The position numbers and the translations under genes were made by a program. The notes beneath the pieces are model-generated. The model ran no database searches, was not told the origin of the DNA, and saw nothing but the letters and a program-made list of their open reading frames with translations. Source: JAJRQY01 sp965224435 (GTDB lineage: Bacteria > Actinomycetota > Acidimicrobiia > Acidimicrobiales > SZUA-35). Taken from it: 64,000 nt of DNA. The stretch spans positions 1,550,001 through 1,614,000 of the forward strand of contig OZ245048.1 in NCBI GenBank assembly GCA_965224435.1, in the 5' to 3' direction. Positions 16,557 through 25,201 of this stretch are shown one piece after another; position 1 is the stretch's first letter; every line of letters starts with the position of its first letter.

Positions 16557-17384
16557 GCGCCTTCTTCGGTCGCGGTTGCGGTTTCGCCCGGAGCAACCTC
16601 AGGAGCGGCAGCTTCGCTGGTTGCGGTTTCGCCCGCAGCTGGTGCCGCACTGCCTGGTGCCGCCCCTAGCCCGAGCTGGGCTCGGATCTCGCTCAGTCGA
16701 GCTTGGGCCTCAACATTGAGCGAAGCCTGCTCGACTTCGAGCATGCGTGTTTCGACCGATGCACCTGTTAGCTCGGCGGTTCCTTTGGCCTTGGCGTAGC
16801 GAAGTTCGACCCTGTCTCGGATCTCTTCGAAAGAAGGAACATCGTCGCCGACTGTCTCTGACAAGGATGCCATGGCGCTATTGAGCTGCTCTTGCATCTT
16901 GGTCTGATCAATCTGAGACATGAGCTTCTTCTGCTCACCCAGCTTCTTCTGCAAGGCCGCACTGTTCTGATTCACCGCGGCCTTGGCCTGGTCAGAAGCC
17001 TGTGATGCTTGCAGGTGAAGTGACTTCAAGTCCTCGACCTCTCGCTCAAGGGCAACCAGCCGGTTGGCGAACTGTTCAGCAGCCGAGGTGTATTCACCCA
17101 GCTTCTTGGCGTCTCCGGAGCGCTGGGCCTCATCGGCCATCATGACGGCCTGGCGAGCATTGCCGCCGACGCGCTCGTAGTCCTCCATGGTCCGATTGAG
17201 TCGGATCTCGGTTTGCTTCTGGTTGGCGATGACGTTCGCCGCCTGCTCCTTAAGCCTGACGATGCTGGTCCTGGGCTTCCTGGATGGCTTGATCCAGTTG
17301 AACCTTCGGGTCAGCATTGGAGTTGAATTCGCCAGTAAGCCTGGCCGAGGTGTACTTCCACCAACGTTTCATGAGCTTGATCAT
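16553..17384 (-). CDS. pspA: PspA/IM30 family protein, interrupted by a +1 frameshift
   Basis: PspA/IM30 proteins are coiled-coil, ESCRT-III-like proteins that coat and stabilise the inner membrane under stress. Starting at the ATG at 17384 the first frame reads MIKLMKRWWKYTSARLTGEF and continues as a normal PspA N terminus for 44 codons, then meets TAA at 17252-17250. The remainder (RLKEQAANVIANQKQ onwards, down to 16553) lies in the +1 frame. One extra base in the GG at CGTCAGGCTTAAG explains this. Rejoined, the protein would be about 276 residues with long helices and an Ala/Glu/Thr-rich tail containing a repeated GETAT. A reading that starts at 17317 would lack the membrane-binding amphipathic helix. 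Sequencing error, real pseudogene and programmed shift are all possible. Confidence 0.8.
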
Positions 17385-17390
17385 CTCTAG

Positions 17391-17396
17391 ATGTTA
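17391..17396 (-). promoter_or_regulatory. -10 box (TAACAT) of pspA
   Basis: On the minus strand TAACAT lies six bases before the pspA ATG at 17384 with no Shine-Dalgarno, consistent with the leaderless pattern of neighbouring genes. This supports 17384 as the original start. Confidence 0.45.
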
Positions 17397-17452
17397 GCTC
17401 AGTTGAGACTTGCTAACCCATCGCAATTGCGTCACATAGGCTGGAGGCTGTC

Positions 17453-17483
17453 ACCTGGGCCGTAGATCATGACCTGGGCCGTA
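17453..17483. repeat. Direct repeat across the murJ stop codon
   Basis: ACCTGGGCCGTA occurs at 17453-17464 and again at 17472-17483, a 19-base period. The murJ stop (17467-17469) lies between the copies, so the last codons of murJ look duplicated. Confidence 0.8.
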
Positions 17484-19119
17484 AGCCCTGGAACCGAAGC
17501 ACTCCGACATAGGTTGCCACCGCAGCCAAGCCGAGCACGATGCCCTCAAGGGGCTCAGCAATCGGAAGCAGCCGTGAAAGCAGCAACAGAACGGCACCGG
17601 TCGCAATGCTGGCAGCAAGAATTGGAAACAACAGCCCCGAACTCACTCGGGTTTTGAGCTTCTGATTCATCTTGAACCGCAGCAAGGCCCATTCAATCCA
17701 CGAAGCAGCGACTGCGCCCAGGGCTACCCCGACTGGTCCGAAGTGAGGTGGTCCGCCAATGACTTGTCGAGTGGCCTTGTCCACCGGTTCCCAGAACGCC
17801 CAGTGGGGGAGCTGGTCCCATCCAGAGATAACTCCCTCGACAACAACGAGGCGATCCAGCTGGAACATGAATAGGACCGAGACGCTGACCAGAACGACAA
17901 GACGAATAATTGCAACCTGGGCGGGTGTTGTCACATCTCCAAGGGAGAACAAGGCGTTCTGGCTGATTCGGGCTGACATCGCTGCGGGCAAGCCGAGGGC
18001 GTAGACCCCCAGGGTCGCTCCAAGAACGATTGCCCCGTCCGAAGAAATCGCATCGCGCCCGACCAATTGGCTTGGCCATTCATACAAGGTGCCAACAAAT
18101 GCTCGCCCGCCAACGAGCAAGGCAGCAGTGCACAGACCAGCGGGGAGGGCGACCTTTCGTAGCCCGATGCGAACTCGCCGAGCAACAATGTCGGCTCGAT
18201 CAGATTGGCGAGACATCTCGGTCAGCTCGGTGGTGGCGACACTGAAGCCAAACAAGCTGATGGGCAGGATGTAAAGGGGAGTGACCAAGGCGATGATGGG
18301 AATGGCTCCAAGCACCAGGTAACCAGCCAGGAAGAGATCAACCAGGCTGGAGATCTGGACGACGCCACGAGCACCCACAGCTGGGCCGAATCGGGTCAGA
18401 ACGGTTTTCAGCTTTCCTTCGCGTCGCAGATGGGGAGTGACCCCGTTGGTCAAACTGAGCACACGGGGGAGTTGCACACCTAGCTGGAGAGCACTCCCGA
18501 TCAAGACGGCGACGGCCAGCCAGGTGGCGATCGAACCAGTGCTCAACCCACCGGCGGTTCCATCGGGAAGAGGATCAGCGAACTTGGCCATGAGGGCGAC
18601 GCCGAGAAGCACAACAATCTGCGCCCCGTTCCACAAGGTCGGAGCGACATAGGCCAGAAAGTATTGGCGGTGAGAATTGAGGATTCCCAGGCACCAAGCC
18701 GAGATACCAAGCAGACCGATGCCGGGAGCGGTTATGCGAAGCAAGCCAGCAGCCTGGTCTCGTACTTCCTGTGGCTGACCGTTGGCTAGAAGCCACAGAA
18801 CCAGATCAGCGCCCAGCATGAGGGCGGCAACAATGACCACAATGGCGGCCGAGAGATAGCCAAGTACCCCACCAGCGACTCGACGGGCCTCAATCGTTTG
18901 CTTTTCTTCGATGAGCTTGGCGTAAACGGGCACAAACGAAGCAGAGAGTGAACCTTCTCCAAGAAGATTCTGGATCATGTTTGGTAGACGCATGGCTAGC
19001 CGGAAGGCCGATGCAGCTGGTGAGCTCAGCGGTAGGAGGGCGCCAATGAGGATTTCGCGCACCAGCCCAAAGACTCGGCTGACCATGATGCCAGCGGCGG
19101 CCTCATTGGATGAACTCAT
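17467..19119 (-). CDS. murJ: Lipid II flippase MurJ (MviN)
   Basis: MurJ moves lipid II across the membrane for peptidoglycan synthesis. The 550-residue product is very hydrophobic with about 14 membrane segments and has MviN/MurJ hallmarks: MVSRVFGLVREILI near the N terminus, RLPNMIQNLLGEGSLSASFVPVY (about 43-66), and a central RFGPAVGARGVVQISSLVDLFLA. Mycobacterial MurJ has a cytoplasmic pseudokinase fusion. It is absent here, although a separate pseudokinase-like gene exists at 45211-46329. The start overlaps the stop of the upstream AAA+ gene by four bases, so the two are co-translated. Confidence 0.93.
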   Translation of the reverse strand: MSSSNEAAAGIMVSRVFGLVREILIGALLPLSSPAASAFRLAMRLPNMIQNLLGEGSLSASFVPVYAKLIEEKQTIEARRVAGGVLGYLSAAIVVIVAALMLGADLVLWLLANGQPQEVRDQAAGLLRITAPGIGLLGISAWCLGILNSHRQYFLAYVAPTLWNGAQIVVLLGVALMAKFADPLPDGTAGGLSTGSIATWLAVAVLIGSALQLGVQLPRVLSLTNGVTPHLRREGKLKTVLTRFGPAVGARGVVQISSLVDLFLAGYLVLGAIPIIALVTPLYILPISLFGFSVATTELTEMSRQSDRADIVARRVRIGLRKVALPAGLCTAALLVGGRAFVGTLYEWPSQLVGRDAISSDGAIVLGATLGVYALGLPAAMSARISQNALFSLGDVTTPAQVAIIRLVVLVSVSVLFMFQLDRLVVVEGVISGWDQLPHWAFWEPVDKATRQVIGGPPHFGPVGVALGAVAASWIEWALLRFKMNQKLKTRVSSGLLFPILAASIATGAVLLLLSRLLPIAEPLEGIVLGLAAVATYVGVLRFQGLRPRS

Positions 19120-20594
19120 GAATCTGCGGGCGTTGGCACGGAGGCAATGTCGATGGCCTCCAGGGTGGTGAGCTGCTCATCGGTTGGCTGAGCAATATCG
19201 ACTAATCGACCGGCATGACGGGCCACTGCTGCCTCAAAGAGATTCCGAGCCAATCGTCCATTTCCAAAACCATGACCGCGTTGATGGGCCCCGAACCAGA
19301 CGCTGGCCGCCTCTTGGGCCTCGCTGGTCAAGCCGTATTGGCCGCCATCGCTGATGAGCCCCAAGATGGCCAGCAACTCGTCATTGTCGTAATCGGGGAA
19401 GTGAATGGTCTTGGGGAATCGACTTTGGAAGCCAGGGTTAGCGCTGACGAGGGTCGCCATCTCCTTCGGATAGCCAGCAAGGATGACTACCATGGAATCG
19501 CGCCGGTCCTCCACCTGCTTGACAATGGCATCAATCGCTTCACGGCCAAAATCCTTATCGCTTCCACGAATCAGTGAGTAGGCCTCGTCAATCAGAAGCA
19601 CTCCGCCGTCGGCCCGCTCAAAGACCTTGGACACCTTCTGCGCTGTCTGTCCGACAAAACCGGCAACCAGTCCGCCACGATCAACCTCAACCAGTCTTCC
19701 TTCGGGCACGACCCCGAGGCTGTGGTAGATACGAGCCAGTAGTCGGGCGACGGTCGTCTTCCCCGTTCCTGGATTGCCGCTAAAGACCAGATGCTTGGTG
19801 TTGTCGATCACCGGCAGGCCTCGGTCGGCCCGCAGCTTCTGCACCCGCAGCAATGACGACAGCAGACGCACTTCCTCCTTGACCGCATCCAGGCCGATCA
19901 GCTCATCCAGCTCAGCCAACACATCGACTAGGGGCTCAGCCTCGACCGCGGGCTCATCTTCGGCCATCGCTTCTTCGGTCGCGGCCTCGCTATCGTCCGA
20001 ATGGGTATCAGCTTGCTCGTTGGTGGAACGCCCGGGCTTCCCCTTGATAGTCGGGGCGGCAGCCTTTGAGTCGGATCTCTTCGTAGCTGCGACTCGCGAC
20101 TCTGGTGTTGGGCGGGGCCCCATATGTGTCAACAGCATTGACTGGAAGGCCAGTGCTGCTTCCAGCTCATCATGGGATGGGAAACGGTCCAAAGAGGCCA
20201 CCATGTAGGCAATGGCCATTGCCTCATCCAGATAGACCCAACTCAATCCACTGCCGCGCTGCTTATCAATGTCGCACAAGACGGTGAACAGCTCGGAAGG
20301 TTCTGAAAGCCAGGTGGCTTTGCCCGCGACCAGGTCGCTCTTACGTAAATCCTGAGGTGAGGTGGCACCGGGCAACAAGCCAGCGGATCCGAAGGTGGCC
20401 GCCAGGGCCCAGAGTTCTTCATCGGTTTGACGACCGTCGGAATCGACAATGGCGCAACTCAGATTGAAGGCCTCGATGGTGGCATTCTCATGAAGTGAAG
20501 CAGCGTTGACCGTTGTGCCGTCGGCAGCCTCGGCCAGCGCCCTTCCGACATTGCTGGTGAAACGTGCGACTACGTCTGTGAGACCTCGATCCAT
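19116..20594 (-). CDS. CbbX/SpoVK/EccA-like AAA+ ATPase
   Basis: This 492-residue protein has an N-terminal helical region (1-160, resembling a TerB-like or tetratricopeptide-type module), an acidic linker (about 165-225) and one AAA+ domain of the CbbX/SpoVK/EccA clade. Walker A is GNPGTGKTT with Lys279, Walker B is GVLLIDEAYSL, and sensor or pore regions include GREAIDAIVKQVEDRR and the Arg-finger-type NPGFQSRFP. Relatives act as remodelling chaperones for Rubisco or in type VII secretion, but neither Rubisco nor ESX genes are present. Coupling to murJ by a four-base overlap suggests a role near the envelope. That link is an inference. Confidence 0.8.
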   Translation of the reverse strand: MDRGLTDVVARFTSNVGRALAEAADGTTVNAASLHENATIEAFNLSCAIVDSDGRQTDEELWALAATFGSAGLLPGATSPQDLRKSDLVAGKATWLSEPSELFTVLCDIDKQRGSGLSWVYLDEAMAIAYMVASLDRFPSHDELEAALAFQSMLLTHMGPRPTPESRVAATKRSDSKAAAPTIKGKPGRSTNEQADTHSDDSEAATEEAMAEDEPAVEAEPLVDVLAELDELIGLDAVKEEVRLLSSLLRVQKLRADRGLPVIDNTKHLVFSGNPGTGKTTVARLLARIYHSLGVVPEGRLVEVDRGGLVAGFVGQTAQKVSKVFERADGGVLLIDEAYSLIRGSDKDFGREAIDAIVKQVEDRRDSMVVILAGYPKEMATLVSANPGFQSRFPKTIHFPDYDNDELLAILGLISDGGQYGLTSEAQEAASVWFGAHQRGHGFGNGRLARNLFEAAVARHAGRLVDIAQPTDEQLTTLEAIDIASVPTPADS

Positions 20595-20603
20595 TGGGAG
20601 GAG

Positions 20604-20609
20604 ATCCTA
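20604..20609 (-). promoter_or_regulatory. -10 box (TAGGAT) of AAA+ ATPase-murJ unit
   Basis: On the minus strand TAGGAT ends nine bases before the ATG at 20594. The intervening bases are pyrimidine-rich and contain no Shine-Dalgarno, so a leaderless mRNA is likely. Confidence 0.5.
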
Positions 20610-20660
20610 CTCACTTGTGTGGCAGCGATCCCTATCGGGGCAATCATCTTCGATTTGTTC

Positions 20661-20676
20661 TTGACCAACCGGTCAA
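20661..20676. promoter_or_regulatory. Palindrome upstream of moxR (possible operator)
   Basis: TTGACC-AACC-GGTCAA is a perfect 6-4-6 inverted repeat whose left arm could also serve as the -35 of the moxR promoter. Its size and symmetry fit a TetR-type operator, but no regulator gene is adjacent. Confidence 0.4.
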
Positions 20677-20685
20677 GTCCGTAGG

Positions 20686-20691
20686 TATTGT
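20686..20691 (+). promoter_or_regulatory. -10 box (TATTGT) of moxR-like gene
   Basis: TATTGT lies six bases before the ATG at 20698. TTGACC at 20661 is 19 bases upstream of it, which is long but usable. No Shine-Dalgarno is present. Confidence 0.4.
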
Positions 20692-20697
20692 GTGGTC

Positions 20698-21594
20698 ATG
20701 ACCCATCGTTTCGAGTCTGTTGACTCCGTCCGTACCGGATTGGCCGAGGTGAACTACCTGGCCGATGATGCCACTGCAGGCATTGCCTATCTTGCTGACC
20801 GACTTCAGAAACCAGTCTTGGTTGAAGGCCCAGCGGGAACCGGCAAAACCCAGCTAGCCAAGTCGGTGGCCGAAATGCTGGGGGCTCGCCTCATCCGGCT
20901 CCAGTGTTATGAAGGCCTGGACGAGTCCAAAGCCCTCTACGAGTGGAACTACAAGAAGCAGCTTCTTCGCATCCAGACCGAGAAGAGCGAAGGCACAACG
21001 TGGAACGAGGTGGAGGAGAACATCTTCACCGATGAATTCCTGCTTACCCGACCACTGTTGGAAGCCATCATGGCTGAAGATCCAGTTGTCTTGTTGATCG
21101 ATGAGGTCGACCGGGTCGAGGTCGAAACCGAAGCTCTCCTGCTGGAACTGCTGTCGGACTACCAGGTGTCAATTCCCGAGCTCGGAACACTTGAAGCTAA
21201 GCAGATCCCGCTGGTCTTCCTCACGTCCAACAATACTCGTGAGTTGTCCGAGGCCCTGAAGCGACGCTGCCTGTTCCTCCACCTGGACTATCCCAGCATG
21301 GAACGAGAGAAGGAGATCGTTCTTACCCGCGTGCCCGATATTTCCGAGAACCTGGCCGACCAAGTCGCCCGCATTGTTCGGGCCATTCGTCAGCTGGAGC
21401 TGAAGAAAGCTCCATCGGTCTCCGAAACAATTGATTGGGCCCGAACCCTCATCTTGCTTGGGATCGAGCACATCTCCGAGCAAGACGCCATCGATACGGC
21501 CAATATCCTGCTCAAGTACCGCAGTGACATTGAGAAGGTGACGAAGGAATTCGGCACCAACTCCAAGGCCCACTTCGAGGCTCCGGCCAGCTGA
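20698..21594 (+). CDS. MoxR-family AAA+ ATPase (CoxD-like)
   Basis: MoxR ATPases are chaperones that work with VWA-domain partners to mature or insert metals into protein complexes. The 298-residue product has Walker A GPAGTGKT at 44-51, Walker B VVLLIDEVDR, sensor 1 TSNNTREL and the MoxR-type lid with the YPSMEREKEIVL region. ATG 20698 was preferred over the GTG two codons upstream because it sits six bases after a TANNNT box. The stop overlaps the next start by one base (TGATG). Pairing with a CoxE-like VWA protein is the arrangement seen in CO-dehydrogenase accessory genes, but no cox structural genes are nearby. Confidence 0.9.
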   Translation: MTHRFESVDSVRTGLAEVNYLADDATAGIAYLADRLQKPVLVEGPAGTGKTQLAKSVAEMLGARLIRLQCYEGLDESKALYEWNYKKQLLRIQTEKSEGTTWNEVEENIFTDEFLLTRPLLEAIMAEDPVVLLIDEVDRVEVETEALLLELLSDYQVSIPELGTLEAKQIPLVFLTSNNTRELSEALKRRCLFLHLDYPSMEREKEIVLTRVPDISENLADQVARIVRAIRQLELKKAPSVSETIDWARTLILLGIEHISEQDAIDTANILLKYRSDIEKVTKEFGTNSKAHFEAPAS

Positions 21595-23081
21595 TGTCGG
21601 ACACAACCGTCGTCGACGTTGGAGAAGCAGAGGGGGACGATGATTCTGCCCTGTTCAATCTGCTTCAGGGGTTTGTGAGTGAGCTTCGTGCTGCCGGACT
21701 GCCGGTTTCGGTTTCGGAAAACATTGACGCCACCCAAGCTGTCAGGCACATCCCCATCGAGGATCGTTCGGCCTTTAAGTATGCGCTGGCTGCCACCCTG
21801 ATCAAGAACAACTCACATTGGCGAACCTTCGAGACCTTGTTCGAGGTCTATTTCTCCTTGCGGGGGAGTGAATACTCCATTGGCGACGACGATGATCCCT
21901 TTGGCGATGTTGATCTGGACATGGACGACCGGGACTCACCTCCCGGCCAAGGGGGCGAAGGTGGCGGCGACGGGCTAACTCCCGAAGAACTGGCCGAGAT
22001 GCTATTCCAGGCCCTCATGAAGGGCGACGACGCCATGATGCGGGCCCTGTCCAAGCAAGCGGTGAAGCAATACGCCGGCATGGAACCGGGTCGCCCCGTT
22101 GGTGGCACCTACTACCTCTATCGCACCCTGCGAAACCTGGATCTTGACGGCTTGCTCGAGCGGCTGATGGAGCAGGCTCGTGATGATGCTCCTGAAGACC
22201 TAACCCCGCTGGAAGAACGGCTGGAGAAGGACGAGTTTGAGCATCGTCTGGATGAGCTAAAGAAGGAGATCGAGGCCGAGATTCGTCGCCGTCTGGTTGC
22301 TGATCGTGGGGCCGAGGCCATGGCCAAGACCCTACGTAAGCCACTGCCTGAAGACGTCGACTTCATGCACGCCAGTCGGGAGGAGATGGCCAACTTGCGT
22401 CGGGCCATCTACCCGCTGACCCGCAAGCTGGCGGTTCGTTTAGCCCGCAAGCGTCGCCATGGGCGCAAGGGCCCGTTGGATTTCCGCAACACGGTTCGCC
22501 ACTCGATGAGCTACGGCGGCATTCCCATGGAGCCGAAGTTCCGCTACCCGAAACCCTCGAAGCCCGAGATCATTGTCATCGCCGACATCTCTGGTTCGGT
22601 TGCTGCTTTTGCTCGCTTCACCCTGCACCTGGTGTACGCCATCTCTGGCCAGTTCTCCAAGGTGCGAGCCTTTGTATTCATCGATGGGCTGGATGAAGTC
22701 ACTGAATACTTCGAAGGGGTCGAAGATATTTCAGAGGCCGTGCATCGCGTCAATACCGAAGCCGATGTGATCTGGGTTGACGGCCATAGTGATTACGGCC
22801 ATGCGTTTGAGGTCTTCTGGGATACCTACGGCAAGGAAGTGAACTCCAAGAGCACGGTGTTGATTCTGGGCGATGCCCGAAACAACTATCACGCGTCACA
22901 GGCCTGGATTGTCAAGGAGATCCAGCATCGAGCCCGCAAAGTGTTCTGGCTTAATCCAGAACCGAAGGCTTACTGGAATTCCGGCGACTCCATTGTCAGC
23001 GAATACGCCGCCCACTGCGATGGCGAGTTCGAAGTCCGCAACCTGCGCCAGCTAGAAAAGTTCGTCGACAACCTGGTGTGA
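21594..23081 (+). CDS. CoxE-like VWA domain protein
   Basis: This 495-residue protein is the VWA partner of the upstream MoxR ATPase. The N-terminal half is helical and acidic with a Gly/Asp-rich linker (about 105-125) and a long charged coiled coil (about 200-250). The C-terminal half is a VWA domain of the CoxE type with the MIDAS sequence D331-I-S-G-S and a second site WVDGHSDYG. Coupled MoxR-VWA pairs act on metal-centre assembly or on surface and stress complexes. The client here is unknown. The last codons and the stop lie inside the first of three 23-base tandem repeats. Confidence 0.88.
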   Translation: MSDTTVVDVGEAEGDDDSALFNLLQGFVSELRAAGLPVSVSENIDATQAVRHIPIEDRSAFKYALAATLIKNNSHWRTFETLFEVYFSLRGSEYSIGDDDDPFGDVDLDMDDRDSPPGQGGEGGGDGLTPEELAEMLFQALMKGDDAMMRALSKQAVKQYAGMEPGRPVGGTYYLYRTLRNLDLDGLLERLMEQARDDAPEDLTPLEERLEKDEFEHRLDELKKEIEAEIRRRLVADRGAEAMAKTLRKPLPEDVDFMHASREEMANLRRAIYPLTRKLAVRLARKRRHGRKGPLDFRNTVRHSMSYGGIPMEPKFRYPKPSKPEIIVIADISGSVAAFARFTLHLVYAISGQFSKVRAFVFIDGLDEVTEYFEGVEDISEAVHRVNTEADVIWVDGHSDYGHAFEVFWDTYGKEVNSKSTVLILGDARNNYHASQAWIVKEIQHRARKVFWLNPEPKAYWNSGDSIVSEYAAHCDGEFEVRNLRQLEKFVDNLV

Positions 23082-23139
23082 ACGAAGTGAGCACCCTGGT
23101 GTGAGCGAAGCGATTACCTAGTTTGAGCGAAGCGAGCAC
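23072..23139 (+). repeat. Three 22-23-bp tandem repeats across a stop codon
   Basis: Units start at 23072, 23095 and 23118, sharing the core GTGAGCGAAGCGA (first copy GTGAACGAAGTGA). The first unit contains the last codons and TGA stop of the VWA gene. The other two are downstream and non-coding. Confidence 0.85.
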
Positions 23140-23155
23140 GCTGGACTGAGGAACG

Positions 23156-23686
23156 ATGACGGTCTCAGCGGGGCATAGTTGCGGCATGGAAACAGTTCAC
23201 GGCACTGACGATTCAGACGTGTTTAGCATGTCGTTCAACGAGCAGATCCTGGTCTTCGTTGATGAGCACCGGGCGGCCTTGCATCATTGTTTGGACGGTA
23301 TGAGTGAAGAGCAGGCGAAGGTACGTCTCGTTCCTTCTGCGACAACCCTGCTTGGGCTGGTCAAGCATGCAACCTTCGCGGAGAAGGTGTGGTTTAGTGA
23401 AGCCTTCACTGGACTCTCGCGATCGGAACTCGGCATCGAGGCTGGCCCGGAAGAGTCGTTCGTGCTCGATGAAAACGACACCATCGAGTCGGTTCGTGCA
23501 GCACATCGGCTTGCTTGTGAGCAGTCTCGGAGTGCGGCCAAAGGGATGTCGCTGGATGATGTCGTGACTGGCAACCGGCGGGGTCCAATATCACTTGGCT
23601 GGATCTACCTGCACATGCTTCGCGAGCTGGCCCAGCATTGCGGTCACGCCGAGATCCTGCGGGAGCAGATACTCGCCAAGGAGTGA
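23156..23686 (+). CDS. DinB-like (DUF664-type) four-helix protein
   Basis: This 176-residue protein belongs to the DinB/YfiT four-helix superfamily, many members of which in actinobacteria are metal- and thiol-dependent transferases (mycothiol or bacillithiol S-transferases). It shows the superfamily pattern: VDEHRAALHHCLDGM in helix 1, TLLGLVKHATFAEKVWF in helix 2 with a likely metal-binding His, and HMLRELAQHCGHAEILREQI near the C terminus with the His pair typical of the metal site. GGAAC precedes the ATG at 23156. Later in-frame ATGs at 23186 and 23228 are possible starts, and the last would give the most family-like N terminus. It converges on the DAHP synthase gene. Substrate unknown. 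Confidence 0.75.
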   Translation: MTVSAGHSCGMETVHGTDDSDVFSMSFNEQILVFVDEHRAALHHCLDGMSEEQAKVRLVPSATTLLGLVKHATFAEKVWFSEAFTGLSRSELGIEAGPEESFVLDENDTIESVRAAHRLACEQSRSAAKGMSLDDVVTGNRRGPISLGWIYLHMLRELAQHCGHAEILREQILAKE

Positions 23687-23712
23687 TTCACTTCGAGGCG
23701 CTGGATGTCCTG

Positions 23713-25044
23713 CTAGCGCAGCAGTTCGGCTACCCGGAAAGCTAGATCCAGGCTTTGGCGGGCGTTGAGGCGTGGATCGCACATGGTTTCATAGCGTCGC
23801 CCCAGGTCCTCGTCAGTGACACTGGCAGAGCCACCCAGACACTCGGTGACGTCCTCGCCGGTGAGTTCGACATGAATGCCGCCAGCCCACGTCCCGGCGT
23901 CCTGGTGAGCCAGGAAGAATCCGCTGATTTCTTTGGTCACGTCATCCAGATGTCGAGTTTTGTGTCCGGACTCAGCTGAATAGGTATTGCCGTGCATCGG
24001 GTCACAAGCCCAAACCACTGGATGGCCAGACTCTTTGACTGCTTCGAGTAGGGGAGGCAGGTTGCTCTGGACCTTGTCTGCCCCCATGCGGCTGATCAGG
24101 GTCAGTCGGCCAGCTTCACGATCAGGATCTAGGGCATCACACAAGGCGACGATCTCGTCTGGTTGGGTCGTTGGCCCAATCTTGCAACCAATCGGGTTCT
24201 TGATGCCCCGGAAGAACTCGAAATGAGCACCATCGAGCTGACGGGTTCGCTCACCAACCCAGATCATGTGGGCCGAGCAGTCATACCAATCGCCGGTCAG
24301 ACTGTCCTGGCGGGTCAGCGCCTCTTCGTACTGGAGGATCAGGGCCTCGTGGCTGGTGTAAAACTCGGCTTCGTGAATTTCGGGATTGCTGGAGGACACT
24401 CCAGCCGCTTCCATGAAGCGCAATGCTCGGTCAATCTCGTGAGCCAAGTCTTGGTAACGCTGCCCTTCCGGAGAGCTGGCAACGAACTCCTGGTTCCATG
24501 CCTGCACCCGGTTGAGGTCAGCAAATCCACCCTTAGTGAAGGCACGCAGAAGATTCAGGGTCGAGGCTGACTGGTTGTAGGCCCGGAGAAGCCGGTCAGG
24601 GTCGGGCAGACGAGCGCCGTCGGAGAAGGGCAGGTCGTTGATCATGTGGCCAAGGAAAGACGGCAGTTCGGTTCCGTCCTGGGTCTCGGTCGCACTGGAA
24701 CGCGGCTTGGCGAACTGGCCAGCAATCCGTCCGACCTTGATGGCAGGTACTCCGGAGGAATAGGTCAGTACAACAGCCATCTGCAAGATGACTCGCAGCT
24801 TGTCCCGAATGGCGTCAGCGCCAAACCCGTCGAAGGACTCGGCGCAATCACCGGCCTGGAGTAGGAAGGCTTCACCGTTGGCTACATCGGCCAAACGAGA
24901 CTTGAGAGTGCGGGCCTCACCGGCGAAGACAAGCGGAGGCAGCATCGACAACTGCTTTTCGACCTGCTCAAGAGCAGGCACATCGGGCCATTCGGGCTGA
25001 TGCTTTGCTGGTCGAGAGCGCCAGCTACCAGGATTCCAAGTCAC
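23713..25044 (-). CDS. aroG: Class II 3-deoxy-7-phosphoheptulonate synthase
   Basis: The enzyme condenses PEP with erythrose 4-phosphate in the first step of the shikimate pathway. The 443-residue product is of the class II (plant/mycobacterial) type: it starts W-PGSWRSRPAKHQPEWPD and contains the signature LLQAGDCAESF, RIAGQFAKPRSS, GERTRQLDGAHFEFFRGIKNPIGCKIGP, and WACDPMHGNTY with metal ligands. There is no N-terminal ACT domain. Regulation in this class uses inter-subunit aromatic binding and a chorismate-mutase partner, neither of which is visible here. The start is GTG at 25044. A poorly featured 90-base gap separates it from the sigma-factor terminator. Confidence 0.96.
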   Translation of the reverse strand: MTWNPGSWRSRPAKHQPEWPDVPALEQVEKQLSMLPPLVFAGEARTLKSRLADVANGEAFLLQAGDCAESFDGFGADAIRDKLRVILQMAVVLTYSSGVPAIKVGRIAGQFAKPRSSATETQDGTELPSFLGHMINDLPFSDGARLPDPDRLLRAYNQSASTLNLLRAFTKGGFADLNRVQAWNQEFVASSPEGQRYQDLAHEIDRALRFMEAAGVSSSNPEIHEAEFYTSHEALILQYEEALTRQDSLTGDWYDCSAHMIWVGERTRQLDGAHFEFFRGIKNPIGCKIGPTTQPDEIVALCDALDPDREAGRLTLISRMGADKVQSNLPPLLEAVKESGHPVVWACDPMHGNTYSAESGHKTRHLDDVTKEISGFFLAHQDAGTWAGGIHVELTGEDVTECLGGSASVTDEDLGRRYETMCDPRLNARQSLDLAFRVAELLR

Positions 25045-25135
25045 GAGCGACAGTCTCGCTCCTGCTCACCAAATGAGCAACACAGTTTCACCGAATCATC
25101 GTCCGCTACCTTCTAACGCTGCGCCCAAAACGAAT

Positions 25136-25170
25136 CTGGCTGGTGCCACCCAATGGGTAGCACCAGCCAG
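25136..25170 (-). terminator. Terminator of sigma factor gene
   Basis: CTGGCTGGTGC and GCACCAGCCAG pair perfectly, extended by ACCC/GGGT around an AAT loop with single-base bulges. On the minus strand the hairpin is followed by ATTCGTTTT, so it terminates the minus-strand sigma gene. Confidence 0.8.
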
Positions 25171-25201
25171 AAAGTTCAGATTTGGAATTGCCTAGCGAGT
25201 G

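Noticed and set aside
20698..23081. CO-dehydrogenase gene cluster
   Set aside because: Only MoxR and VWA accessory-type genes are present. No coxL, coxM or coxS is seen, and such pairs occur in other settings.
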